Source: a virus. From it: a stretch of DNA of 21,672 nucleotides. The notes beneath the pieces were generated by a model, which did no database searches, was not told where the DNA came from, and worked only from the letters and a program-made list of their open reading frames with translations. Shown piece after piece: positions 1 to 7,005 of this stretch. How positions within the stretch are numbered: the first letter of the stretch is position 1; each line of letters starts with the position of its first letter. The DNA is taken from positions 1 through 21,672 of the IMG/VR virus record IMGVR_UViG_3300008261_000183, one strand, 5' to 3'. The position numbers and the translations under genes are program-made.

Positions 1-234
1 ACTTATGGACAGGGTGGACAAGCAAAAGAACTATCAAGTATCACTATTAAATTTGATGCAGTTGTTTATTATGAAACTACAATTAGTGCAACTGGAGAAA
101 CTGTTGCAATAGAATCAGAACCATTCCCTGTAAGTATGCGTTTAAAATGGGGCACAGTTCTATTTGATGATACTGAGATAAATAACTATAGTTTTTATCA
201 ATTACTTAATACTCCTGAAGGGAATAAGAGGTAA
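1..234 (+). CDS. C-terminal fragment of unidentified protein, probably tail-associated (5' partial)
   Basis: An open reading frame enters from the left edge in frame 1 and stops at TAA 232-234, giving 77 residues that end in LLNTPEGNKR. The fragment is rich in beta-prone residues (for example ITIKFDAVVYYETTIS and VSMRLKWGTVLF). I recognise no family motif. It lies 3 nt upstream of the LysM baseplate gene, on the same strand and with similar AT-rich composition, so a tail or baseplate role is likely from position alone. The start and most of the protein lie outside the window. Confidence 0.6.
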   Translation, partial: TYGQGGQAKELSSITIKFDAVVYYETTISATGETVAIESEPFPVSMRLKWGTVLFDDTEINNYSFYQLLNTPEGNKR

Positions 235-237
235 TCT

Positions 238-498
238 ATGGCTCTACCAACAACTTCCAGATATCTTAAAATAAACGAAGAAAAAGACAACGAAGTGATC
301 GTTGCAGCAGTGCGTAAAACTTTATTACCAAGTTCTTATATTATTCATGTAACTAACGATGGTGATTCATTTGCTTCATTGGCATCTAACTACTTAGGTG
401 ATGAGCGTCTATTTTGGATAATTGCTGACATTAACCCACAAGTTAAGTTTCCAGACTTAATTACTATCGGTACGTCTATCCGCATACCTTTGCTATGA
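238..498 (+). CDS. LysM-domain baseplate protein (gp53/XkdP-like)
   Basis: This 86-residue protein has one LysM-like module at about residues 34-84: YIIHVTNDGDSFASLA near its start, then NYLGDERLFWIIADIN, and a closing IGTSIRIP. Small LysM proteins of this kind are standard between the tape measure and hub genes of contractile tails, with T4 gp53 as the best known relative. In tails the LysM fold acts as a baseplate assembly module rather than a cell-wall enzyme. The gene starts 3 nt after the preceding stop and its TGA overlaps the next ATG (ATGA). A preceding AAGAGG can serve as ribosome-binding site. Family assignment rests on motif and position. Confidence 0.85.
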   Translation: MALPTTSRYLKINEEKDNEVIVAAVRKTLLPSSYIIHVTNDGDSFASLASNYLGDERLFWIIADINPQVKFPDLITIGTSIRIPLL

Positions 499-1670
499 TT
501 ACCACCTCATTATCACCTTTAGGTATTTCTTGGAATGTATCAATAGATAATTCCCCAGTAGATTCACGCACAGTACAGCGTGTGTCCATTGACCTAAAAG
601 AAAACCACCATGACTCTGCAATCATTGAGGTTATGGGTGTTCCTACTGTATACCTATCAGAGTATGTAGATAAGCCAATATATGTGCAACTTATGATTAG
701 TGGCAATGCGGCACAAGAGTTCTATGGGTACGTTAAACACATTGATGCTAGTTCTACTACGCACACTGGACTAGTTAATAACTCCCCATTCCAAGTTGTT
801 CGTATTGTTTGTTTTGGCGCAAGTTACATACTTCGTTCTAAGAAAAATAAAATATGGCAAGATGTGTCCTTAAAAGACATTGTGTATGAAATAACTAATT
901 TAAAAAGGTTTTCATTTTCTATACCTAATGACTCTTTCAGGTTTAAGCGTTTGGTACAAAAACAGACTTCCGATTGGAAATTTTTAGTAGATATATCAGC
1001 CCAACTTGGCTATAAGTTATCTTCTCACGGCAGTCACTTACATATATGGGACGCTACCAAAGCAATAGGTCGTCAAAACTCTTATACCGTACTGAGGAAC
1101 TTGATTTCATCTAAAGGAGACTACCGCCCTATTCCTGGAACAATCATTTACTTTGAACCAGTAATTGGTAGTAGTACTCCAAAAAGTGAGAATGTAAACA
1201 ACATTGTTCATTTTATAGATGAGCAAGGAGTTACTTCAACAATACAAAACAACGATTTAGATACTGCGTCTGGTTTTGGAAAACCATTACCAATTGATTC
1301 AGACGATGAACTTGCGGTAAATGCTTCGTCTTTTGAGGTTGCAGAAAGAATAGTCCAAAGTATTCAAAAAGAAAAAGCATTCACTTACTATTGTCAAGCA
1401 ACCATATTAAGTGACCCTTCTATTGTCCCAGGAGGAGTTGTCAAAGTTGAAGGGTATGGAAACAACTTTGATGGCTTTTGGTATGTAAATAGTGTTACCC
1501 ATTCCTTAGCATCTGAGTCCATGTTGTCCACTCTTTCTCTAAGTAAAAGCAGTGCTGATACTACCTACGATTACTTTCCAATCGTTGCTCAATATCAAAA
1601 ACCACCACAAACAATATTAATTAATAACGCATGGGTTTCTCAAACGGAGTTTTCAAATGTTTACAACTAA
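495..1670 (+). CDS. Baseplate hub protein (gpD / gp27-like, VgrG-type fold)
   Basis: A 391-residue protein located between the LysM and spike genes, the usual place of the late-control gpD/gp27-type hub. The N-terminal part (about 20-100) has the pattern VSIDLKENHHDSAIIEVMG ... YVQLMISG ... FYGYVKHID, typical of the first barrel domain of this family. A middle part with WKFLVDISAQLGYKLSSHGSHLHIWD (about 155-190) matches the segment in which hub proteins test for a sub-ring domain. A late segment around 300-340 has VPGGVVKVEGYGNNFDGFWYVNSVTHS, the closing barrel. The start overlaps the preceding stop (ATGA), and the 3' end overlaps the next gene by 14 nt. The protein likely forms a trimeric hub joining the tail tube to the spike. 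Confidence 0.8.
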   Translation: MITTSLSPLGISWNVSIDNSPVDSRTVQRVSIDLKENHHDSAIIEVMGVPTVYLSEYVDKPIYVQLMISGNAAQEFYGYVKHIDASSTTHTGLVNNSPFQVVRIVCFGASYILRSKKNKIWQDVSLKDIVYEITNLKRFSFSIPNDSFRFKRLVQKQTSDWKFLVDISAQLGYKLSSHGSHLHIWDATKAIGRQNSYTVLRNLISSKGDYRPIPGTIIYFEPVIGSSTPKSENVNNIVHFIDEQGVTSTIQNNDLDTASGFGKPLPIDSDDELAVNASSFEVAERIVQSIQKEKAFTYYCQATILSDPSIVPGGVVKVEGYGNNFDGFWYVNSVTHSLASESMLSTLSLSKSSADTTYDYFPIVAQYQKPPQTILINNAWVSQTEFSNVYN

Positions 1671-2073
1671 CGAACCTACTTTGTATCATCAAGCAAGCAC
1701 TGGGCCGTATAGAGCCATAGTTACGTACACAAACCAAAACACTGGCGAAATTCGTGTAAAGATACCTTCAGTATTTTCTAACAGTAGTGAAGCAACCATA
1801 TCTTATATAGGTAGAACAAAGTACAATAGCGTATGGCCTGTACCTGACGTAGGGTCACAAATAGTTGTAGCAGCAGACGATGAAAGTCTTACAAACCTTT
1901 TTTGGGTACAGGTTAACCCAGACCAACCAACTTCACTAACGCAGATACAAAGTGAAGTAGATACAAACGCTTCAAATATAAGTACAAACGCTTCAAATAT
2001 AACAGCACTTACTGAACGTGTTCAATCGTTAGAAAATTACAAAGATGCTTTACTTTTAGGAGTATTTAATTAA
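1657..2073 (+). CDS. Baseplate spike protein with gp5/gpV-like OB domain and C-terminal coiled coil
   Basis: A 138-residue protein. Residues about 14-85 resemble the OB-fold domain of gp5/gpV spike proteins: GPYRAIVTYTNQNTGEIRVKIPSVF, then VWPVPDVGSQIVVAADDES and LFWVQVNP. The remainder (about 95-135) is a predicted coiled coil with a duplicated NASNIS/NASNIT heptad-like segment and a final ALTERVQSLENYKDALLLGVFN. No lysozyme or beta-helix domain is present, so this is a minimal spike or hub cap. It begins 14 nt inside the hub gene, after a GGAG box. It would sit under the hub and the coiled coil could trimerise it. A 20-bp tandem DNA repeat lies in the coil. Confidence 0.75.
   Translation: MFTTNEPTLYHQASTGPYRAIVTYTNQNTGEIRVKIPSVFSNSSEATISYIGRTKYNSVWPVPDVGSQIVVAADDESLTNLFWVQVNPDQPTSLTQIQSEVDTNASNISTNASNITALTERVQSLENYKDALLLGVFN
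1962..2002 (+). repeat. Two 20-bp tandem direct repeats in the spike coiled coil
   Basis: The sequence tacaaacgcttcaaatataa occurs at 1962-1981 and again at 1983-2002, identical over 20 bases, with a period of 21 bp. It encodes two copies of a seven-residue TNASNIS/T unit, so one heptad of the predicted coiled coil is duplicated in frame. Identity at synonymous positions points to a recent slippage or unequal-exchange event. Confidence 0.9.
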
Positions 2074-2074
2074 T

Positions 2075-2485
2075 ATGAAAACTATAAATGTTCCATTTTC
2101 TTTTACGGGGTCTGGTGGTGTTGGCAGCACCTCTAATCTAGAAAACATTGTTAAACAGCAGGTCATTGACTTCTTTTCCACAAGCGTAGGTGAACGCATA
2201 CAGAACTACAGATACGGTGGAAATATACGGAGCATGGCATTTGAGTTGTTGGATTCCCTAGTCTTTGCTGACTATAAAATGGATGCTTTAGCAGAGGTAA
2301 ATAGACATCTGTCTAAGGGTAAAGTTACGGATATTAGGGTTGCTCCAAAGGACGTAGCGTTTGGAGGGTACGATGAAGAAAGTACTATTACTATTACGGT
2401 TAATTACTCTATAACACCGTCAAGGGTTTCTACTATAAAATTGTTAGTGACAGGTACTAAACTTACCGAGGAAAGTGATCTTTAA
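2075..2485 (+). CDS. Baseplate wedge protein, gp25/GPW-like
   Basis: A 136-residue protein of the size and order expected for gp25/GPW wedge proteins, directly upstream of the J/gp47-like gene. The signature is the early NLENIVKQQVIDFFSTSVGERIQNYRYGGNIR stretch (about 21-52; quoted key residues are the GER at 39-41 and the YGG that follows). In this family that loop anchors the wedge to the sheath. It continues with LDSLVFADYKMDALAEVNRHL and a beta-rich end (ESTITITVNYSI). The start lies 1 nt after the preceding stop and the 3' end overlaps the next ATG by one base. Confidence 0.85.
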   Translation: MKTINVPFSFTGSGGVGSTSNLENIVKQQVIDFFSTSVGERIQNYRYGGNIRSMAFELLDSLVFADYKMDALAEVNRHLSKGKVTDIRVAPKDVAFGGYDEESTITITVNYSITPSRVSTIKLLVTGTKLTEESDL

Positions 2486-3942
2486 TGGCAACCGTTAACT
2501 ATTCTAATCGTGACTATACGTCCATTCGCCAAGACCTATTGACACGTGCTTCTACATTAATACCTGAATGGACTTCACGAGACTCCTCAGACTTTGGTGT
2601 AATGCTCGTAGACCTTTGGGCATACATGGGTGATATTTTGCATTATTACGTAGACCGTGCAGCAGCAGAAGCATTTATTGACACGGCTACCCAGCGTGAA
2701 TCTTTGTTATCACTTGCTAACTTGTTTGATTACATTCCACAATACCAAACCGCTTCTACCGCAGAAATTACGGTTAGCGGAGCCAACATCCCAACAGGAG
2801 TTACTGTAGAGATACCTGCTGGAACTATTTTTGTTGCCCCAGCAACATCTACATCACCTGTTATTTACTTTAGTTCTTCTGAAAGTGCGTCTGCAACATC
2901 TGTTTCCGATGCAGTAATTACTGTAATGGAAGGAGAAAAAGTAACTGATGAACTGGTTGGTAGGAGTAATGGTTCTGCTGGGCAACGTTATAAGTTGTTC
3001 TATAAGAACGTTATTGGAAATAGTATTACTGTTAACGTGTATGAAGGTACTGTAGTTGGTGGTCAACCTTCTGCTGTGTCATACAGGTATGTTTCTAGAT
3101 TACTTAATACTACTTCTACTGATCGTGTTTATACTATTGATGTAAACGCTAACAATGAAACTTCTATTGTTTTTGGTAATGGTGTTAATGGAAAAATACC
3201 AGCGTCTAACCAAAGGATTGTGGTCTCGTATCGCAAAGGTAAAGGGGTGCTGGGTAACTTAGATGCAGGTAAAATTACACAAATTTACCAATCACCAAGT
3301 CCTTACTTGTCTAACATTCAATCTACAGCAGCAACAGGTGGAGCAAACGTAGAAAGTATTACAAACTTAAAAACAAATATACCTGCATCAGTGGCCTCTC
3401 AAGACCGTGCGGTATCTTTACAAGACTACGCTTCTCTTGCATTATTTGTTGCTGGTATTGCCAAAGCAACTGTTGCTTATGACTCAATAAACCAAGTAGT
3501 CAACGTATACGCTGTACCATTTGTTAGTGATTACTTAAACTACGTAGGTGGAACTATCACACTTAGTGCTGCGCTAGACGAAGACCTTTTGGCATACTAC
3601 GAACCTCGTTCATTAGTTGGGGCAAGCGTAAATATTGTAAATACGGTAAACCTAACTGCGGTTAACGTTACAGGAACCATTTACGTACAAGATGGACACA
3701 TTGCTAGTTATGTATCCGACCAAGTTAAAACTGCATTAGATTCCTTGTTTGAATTTGACAATGTTACATTTAATCAAACCCTATCTAAAGGTAGAATTTA
3801 TAGAACAATGCTAGATGTAGAAGGTGTGGATTACGTGACACTTACGCTACCGTCTACAGACGTTGTTACATCTGGAGCATATGGGCTTCTTAAAAAAGGA
3901 ACATACACACTAGCCACTGTTGGTGGAGTTACAGGTTCGTAA
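2485..3942 (+). CDS. Baseplate J-like wedge protein (gp47/gp6-like)
   Basis: A 485-residue protein of the baseplate J / Mu gp47 family, which forms the wedge arms of contractile baseplates. Residues about 30-90 carry the familial start: WTSRDSSDFGVMLVDLWAYM, then HYYVDRAAAEAFIDTATQR and LANLFDYIPQ. A central domain includes VFGNGVNGKIPASNQRIVVSYRKG (about 230-252), and the C-terminal half has VASQDRAVSLQDYASLALFV (about 310), the segment found in most J proteins. The start base is shared with the preceding stop codon (TAATG), and the 3' end overlaps the tail protein I-like gene in the same way. Confidence 0.88.
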   Translation: MATVNYSNRDYTSIRQDLLTRASTLIPEWTSRDSSDFGVMLVDLWAYMGDILHYYVDRAAAEAFIDTATQRESLLSLANLFDYIPQYQTASTAEITVSGANIPTGVTVEIPAGTIFVAPATSTSPVIYFSSSESASATSVSDAVITVMEGEKVTDELVGRSNGSAGQRYKLFYKNVIGNSITVNVYEGTVVGGQPSAVSYRYVSRLLNTTSTDRVYTIDVNANNETSIVFGNGVNGKIPASNQRIVVSYRKGKGVLGNLDAGKITQIYQSPSPYLSNIQSTAATGGANVESITNLKTNIPASVASQDRAVSLQDYASLALFVAGIAKATVAYDSINQVVNVYAVPFVSDYLNYVGGTITLSAALDEDLLAYYEPRSLVGASVNIVNTVNLTAVNVTGTIYVQDGHIASYVSDQVKTALDSLFEFDNVTFNQTLSKGRIYRTMLDVEGVDYVTLTLPSTDVVTSGAYGLLKKGTYTLATVGGVTGS

Positions 3943-5909
3943 TGCCATCTATATCTTTTAGGTTACGCAGAAGTGATGACAATGGTTCTATTGTCCGTCA
4001 ACTAGGCGCAGAAGACAATGCGTTACGAAGTGACGGATATACGCAACCATTTAGAGATTCAGGTATCTCGTCCTTTAATGTTTATGTTTTAGATGCACTA
4101 TTTGAAACAATTGCTGACCCAGAACGCACTGGTGGTTCATACCAAGCCTATAAATCAACTGTTAACTTAGACTGGACTATTGAGAGACCTCTTGTTGCTT
4201 CCCCAACTGTATCTACAGAACCAACAAATATTGTAATAGTTGTATCTACTGAGGGCGAACCTGTAACGGTAGAGGATGGCACTGTTGTATTTTCATGTGA
4301 TTCAGAAACATATGCGGAACAATATTCGCATGAAAGTTATTTATATAGTGAAGCAACTTGGTTGTATTACGGAATGTTTATTAGGTACTCTGACGGGATT
4401 ACTGCTTGGTATGAGCGAGTAGCCGATACCTATGTACAACTTCCAACACTTTATAGTTCTGTAGATAATTTGTGGCAAAGAATTCCTAACTACTACAGGA
4501 CATTGGACGCATCCCAAGCAAATAATGATTTGTATAACTATCTATCTTTGTTTGGGTGGGAGGTAGACAAAACTAGAACTTTGTTAGATAGTTTGATGCA
4601 CGTTAATGACCCTATGTTAGCCACACCTGTTGCATTAGATGGTTTAGCAAAACAACTAGGATTAGAAATAGGATTAGTAGATGTTGGTACAAAACGATTG
4701 CGTGCGGTACTAGATAACATCTTTGAATTACGAAAGAGAAAAGGAACTGTTTCTGGAATACTTTCGTACATTTCTGCAATATCTGGATGTAAGTCAGCGT
4801 ATGACCCACTTACTGCTACGTTTAAAGTGTATACACAACGTGTCAATCTTTTGTCCGACCCTTTGTTTAGGGAGTTGACATTAACTACTTTTAAGGGTGC
4901 TCCAGCCACCATTAACCGTAACCCATTTACATTGCGAGGAACTGGTGATGGTTCCTCACTACGCAATACATTGCGAACAGACTTAGCAATTCGTGGAAGT
5001 ACTACTAACACTAGTGGTTACTTACTATACGATTACACAACTACACAAAGTGCAATTGCTGCTGCATCTGTTGGTTGGGGTGTGTACACCTATGGTGGGG
5101 TAATGCCTAGTGGAGCATCTGTACCAACCATTGAACATGTTCAGTATTCTGGAAATAATCTGAATGGCGCATCTGTACCAGTAGTACTAAGTGATGGAAA
5201 TGGTATTAAGATAACAGTTCCTGCTGACTCTGATGGTCCTCAAAATGTTGTTGTCTATGGTAGAAAACCATTTAAATATGCTGACAATGTTGTGTATTAC
5301 ACATCTTTTAATTGTGTACTTAGTGGTGCTTCCTTTAACAACTTGCGTTTTATACCCTTTGATAATGTGACAAATGCCATTGAAAGTTCACCTCCAGACG
5401 CATTGGGTGAAGATTTGTTTTATGACCAATGGAACTATTTACGTGCTGTAGACGCAAACCACTTCTTAATCACAGATGACACCTACTATAACAATAATAC
5501 TAACATTGGAAATTCTACATTTGGTAGGTTTGCTTTAGAGCATCCATTGGTAGATAACTACACGTTTAGTGACGAGTACGTTGTCCCCGCTCTTACTTTT
5601 ACTATTAGTCCAGGTTCTTCAGTAGTTGTTTCTAGTTGGTTAGTGGAGCCTGAAAGTATTGGAAAGTACTTTGATGGTAATGAGGAATTTGGTGGGTTTA
5701 TCCGACAAGCAAACCAAGTATCTAGCGTTGGTTTGTCTGATTACCGATGGGGAGCAAGTGGCGGTTCGCCTAACCAAGACTTCTCACATTACACCCTAGA
5801 CTACGGTAGGGTCGTTGCTACCGTGGAACGAGTATTAGAAAATAATTTAATACCTGTAACAATGTTAGGAAACTACTCAATAGAGTGGAACAAAATACCA
5901 GGAGAATAA
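3942..5909 (+). CDS. Tail protein I-like baseplate protein with large C-terminal extension
   Basis: A 655-residue protein immediately after the J-like gene, where P2 gpI-type proteins lie. The recognisable part is about residues 185-285: YLSLFGWEVDKTRTLLDSLM, then LDGLAKQLGLEIG, and ELRKRKGTVSGILSYISAIS (about 263-282), the helical pattern of gpI-type proteins that fix fibres to the baseplate. The remaining ~370 residues (GGVMPSGASVPTIEHVQYSG and other beta-rich stretches) are unlike gpI and may form a carbohydrate-binding or fibre-attachment domain. No separate long tail fibre gene appears downstream in the window, so this extension may contribute to receptor binding; that is inference. It shares one base with the J-like gene and ends directly before the next ATG. 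Confidence 0.75.
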   Translation: MPSISFRLRRSDDNGSIVRQLGAEDNALRSDGYTQPFRDSGISSFNVYVLDALFETIADPERTGGSYQAYKSTVNLDWTIERPLVASPTVSTEPTNIVIVVSTEGEPVTVEDGTVVFSCDSETYAEQYSHESYLYSEATWLYYGMFIRYSDGITAWYERVADTYVQLPTLYSSVDNLWQRIPNYYRTLDASQANNDLYNYLSLFGWEVDKTRTLLDSLMHVNDPMLATPVALDGLAKQLGLEIGLVDVGTKRLRAVLDNIFELRKRKGTVSGILSYISAISGCKSAYDPLTATFKVYTQRVNLLSDPLFRELTLTTFKGAPATINRNPFTLRGTGDGSSLRNTLRTDLAIRGSTTNTSGYLLYDYTTTQSAIAAASVGWGVYTYGGVMPSGASVPTIEHVQYSGNNLNGASVPVVLSDGNGIKITVPADSDGPQNVVVYGRKPFKYADNVVYYTSFNCVLSGASFNNLRFIPFDNVTNAIESSPPDALGEDLFYDQWNYLRAVDANHFLITDDTYYNNNTNIGNSTFGRFALEHPLVDNYTFSDEYVVPALTFTISPGSSVVVSSWLVEPESIGKYFDGNEEFGGFIRQANQVSSVGLSDYRWGASGGSPNQDFSHYTLDYGRVVATVERVLENNLIPVTMLGNYSIEWNKIPGE

Positions 5910-6164
5910 ATGGAACTCATAATTGGAGCATTAGCCGTATACAAAGTGGTGCAACTACTTGACATGTTTACCCCAAAAGAAGCAATGGCTTGGGTGAAGG
6001 TTGTTGTTACCCTCGCACTGTCTTATGCTATTGTGCTCATCCTCTGGACAAGTAATCCTTGGATGGACGGACTCGCAGTAGCAACATTGGCTGGCGCAAC
6101 ACACGCCATTATACGAATGTTTCTTCTTATGGGTGATATGGCAAGACACAAATCAGTACGTTAG
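5910..6164 (+). CDS. Small multi-pass membrane protein (holin candidate)
   Basis: An 84-residue protein with three hydrophobic stretches: a short one at about 4-17 (IIGALAVYKVVQLL), a clear one at 28-47 (WVKVVVTLALSYAIVLILWT) and another at 52-74 (MDGLAVATLAGATHAIIRMF). It ends in a basic tail (MARHKSVR). Two to three membrane segments, small size and position after the tail genes are all compatible with a holin. No endolysin gene is visible nearby, so the holin call is only a possibility. The ATG directly follows the previous stop, with a GGAGAA ribosome-binding site at about 5900. Confidence 0.7.
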   Translation: MELIIGALAVYKVVQLLDMFTPKEAMAWVKVVVTLALSYAIVLILWTSNPWMDGLAVATLAGATHAIIRMFLLMGDMARHKSVR

Positions 6165-6173
6165 GAGTACAAA

Positions 6174-6881
6174 ATGAAGGACAAATACCTCATCGCAGGT
6201 ACGGGAAATGCTAAGAAGAATGTCATTGAGGACGGATTGGCTGATGTCATTTCTTCTCGTGATGTCACATTCTTGTTAAGCGCTAGGCGTGGAGCGTCAG
6301 AGGGGGAGAGGCGTGTTTACGATTATCTCTTAGACCACGGCGCAAAGTTTTATTTGATTGGTAATGCTGAAGTACCAACTGTGTTGGAAAAAGCAGCACT
6401 TGGAAAGATTGATGTGATTTCAGAATCACCTGAATCTATTGAAGTTCTTTACCTATGGGATGAGACAGACGAAGAAACATCAGAAGAAGATGTAGCACGT
6501 TGGTGCGAGGGTGGATATGTGGTTAAAGACTTGACGCAAGGTCTTACACCTCTACGCCTTGCTGACGCAATTGAATCAGTAGATGTTGCAACAAAGACAG
6601 ATGAAGAATTGCAACCATTTACTAAAGCAGAACTCAGTGGTATGGCTATTGGAGTTTTGCGTAAACAAGCAGAAGCACAAGGGATTCAACACAAGGCACT
6701 AACGAAAGAAGAACTCGTGGAAAAGTTATTGGGTGAAGAACCTGTAGTTAAGTCAAGCACTCGTCCTACTCAAGAGATTGAGGAAGGCGTAATGATTGTT
6801 GTCGTATTCCCAAATGGAACAGTTGTGTCCACTCCAGGAACAATGGCAGAAGCACGCACATTGCTTGGAATGAGTAATTAA
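6174..6881 (+). CDS. Unrecognised protein with possible SAP/Rho-N-like helical segment
   Basis: A 235-residue acidic protein of unknown function. The N-terminal half (1-120) alternates beta and alpha elements (DKYLIAGTGNAKKNVIEDGL, VTFLLSARRGASEGERRVY, HGAKFYLIGN, IEVLYLWDETDEETSEEDV), suggesting a Rossmann-like fold, but I identify no catalytic motif. Residues about 149-187 (FTKAELSGMAIGVLRK, then GIQHKALTKEELVEKLLG) resemble SAP/Rho-N helix-extended-helix modules, which bind nucleic acid. The short C-terminal part (MIVVVFPNGTVVSTPGTMAEART) may be a separate beta unit. It is the last gene before the intergenic gap, and its leader TTAGGAGTACAAA is nearly the same as that of the SpoVS-like gene. 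Confidence 0.75.
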   Translation: MKDKYLIAGTGNAKKNVIEDGLADVISSRDVTFLLSARRGASEGERRVYDYLLDHGAKFYLIGNAEVPTVLEKAALGKIDVISESPESIEVLYLWDETDEETSEEDVARWCEGGYVVKDLTQGLTPLRLADAIESVDVATKTDEELQPFTKAELSGMAIGVLRKQAEAQGIQHKALTKEELVEKLLGEEPVVKSSTRPTQEIEEGVMIVVVFPNGTVVSTPGTMAEARTLLGMSN

Positions 6882-6888
6882 ACGAGGG

Positions 6889-6932
6889 GGGTCGGAGGAG
6901 GAAGAAAGGAGGTAAAAAGCCTCCCCCGACCC
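6889..6932 (+). promoter_or_regulatory. Long GC-rich hairpin in the operon-boundary gap, with an internal Shine-Dalgarno-like box
   Basis: Left arm gggtcggaggagg (6889-6901) and right arm cctcccccgaccc (6920-6932) pair at 12 of 13 positions around an 18-nt loop. The loop contains AAAGGAGGT, a full Shine-Dalgarno match, at 6905-6913, but no start codon lies within reach downstream. A competing shorter hairpin pairs ggagg 6908-6912 with cctcc 6920-6924, so the two structures exclude each other. No U-tract follows the right arm, so this is not a classical intrinsic terminator. It lies 8 nt after the last gene of the structural block. Confidence 0.6.
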
Positions 6933-6946
6933 ACACCCTCAAGGCA

Positions 6947-7005
6947 TGAGGACAGGCATGCCAGAACAGAGTGTAGCACGCAACTAACAGATTGAGGATA
7001 GGCAT
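6947..7005 (+). repeat. Duplicated 13-bp leader motif before the initiator gene
   Basis: TGAGGACAGGCAT (6947-6959) and TGAGGATAGGCAT (6993-7005) match at 12 of 13 positions. The second copy ends at the ATG at 7006 and supplies its GAGGA ribosome-binding site; the first is followed by the palindrome GGCATGCC (6955-6962) instead of a start codon. A small hairpin (CCTCA 6937-6941 with TGAGG 6947-6951) overlaps the first copy. The 124-nt gap 6882-7005 otherwise holds no gene, and I see no convincing -35/-10 promoter. It may be a duplicated leader or an operator pair. Confidence 0.55.

Noticed and set aside
4538-5011. Minus-strand ORF of 157 codons
   Set aside because: It lies fully inside the tail protein I-like gene, has no domain pattern, no leader and opposes all confident genes; long antisense frames arise by codon bias.
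6905-6913. AAAGGAGGT as ribosome-binding site of a hidden gene
   Set aside because: No ATG, GTG or TTG within a usable distance followed by an open frame of meaningful length; more likely part of the hairpin.
6882-7005. tRNA or other structured RNA gene in the gap
   Set aside because: No cloverleaf, no CCA-type acceptor or T-loop pattern; the hairpin arms account for the visible pairing.
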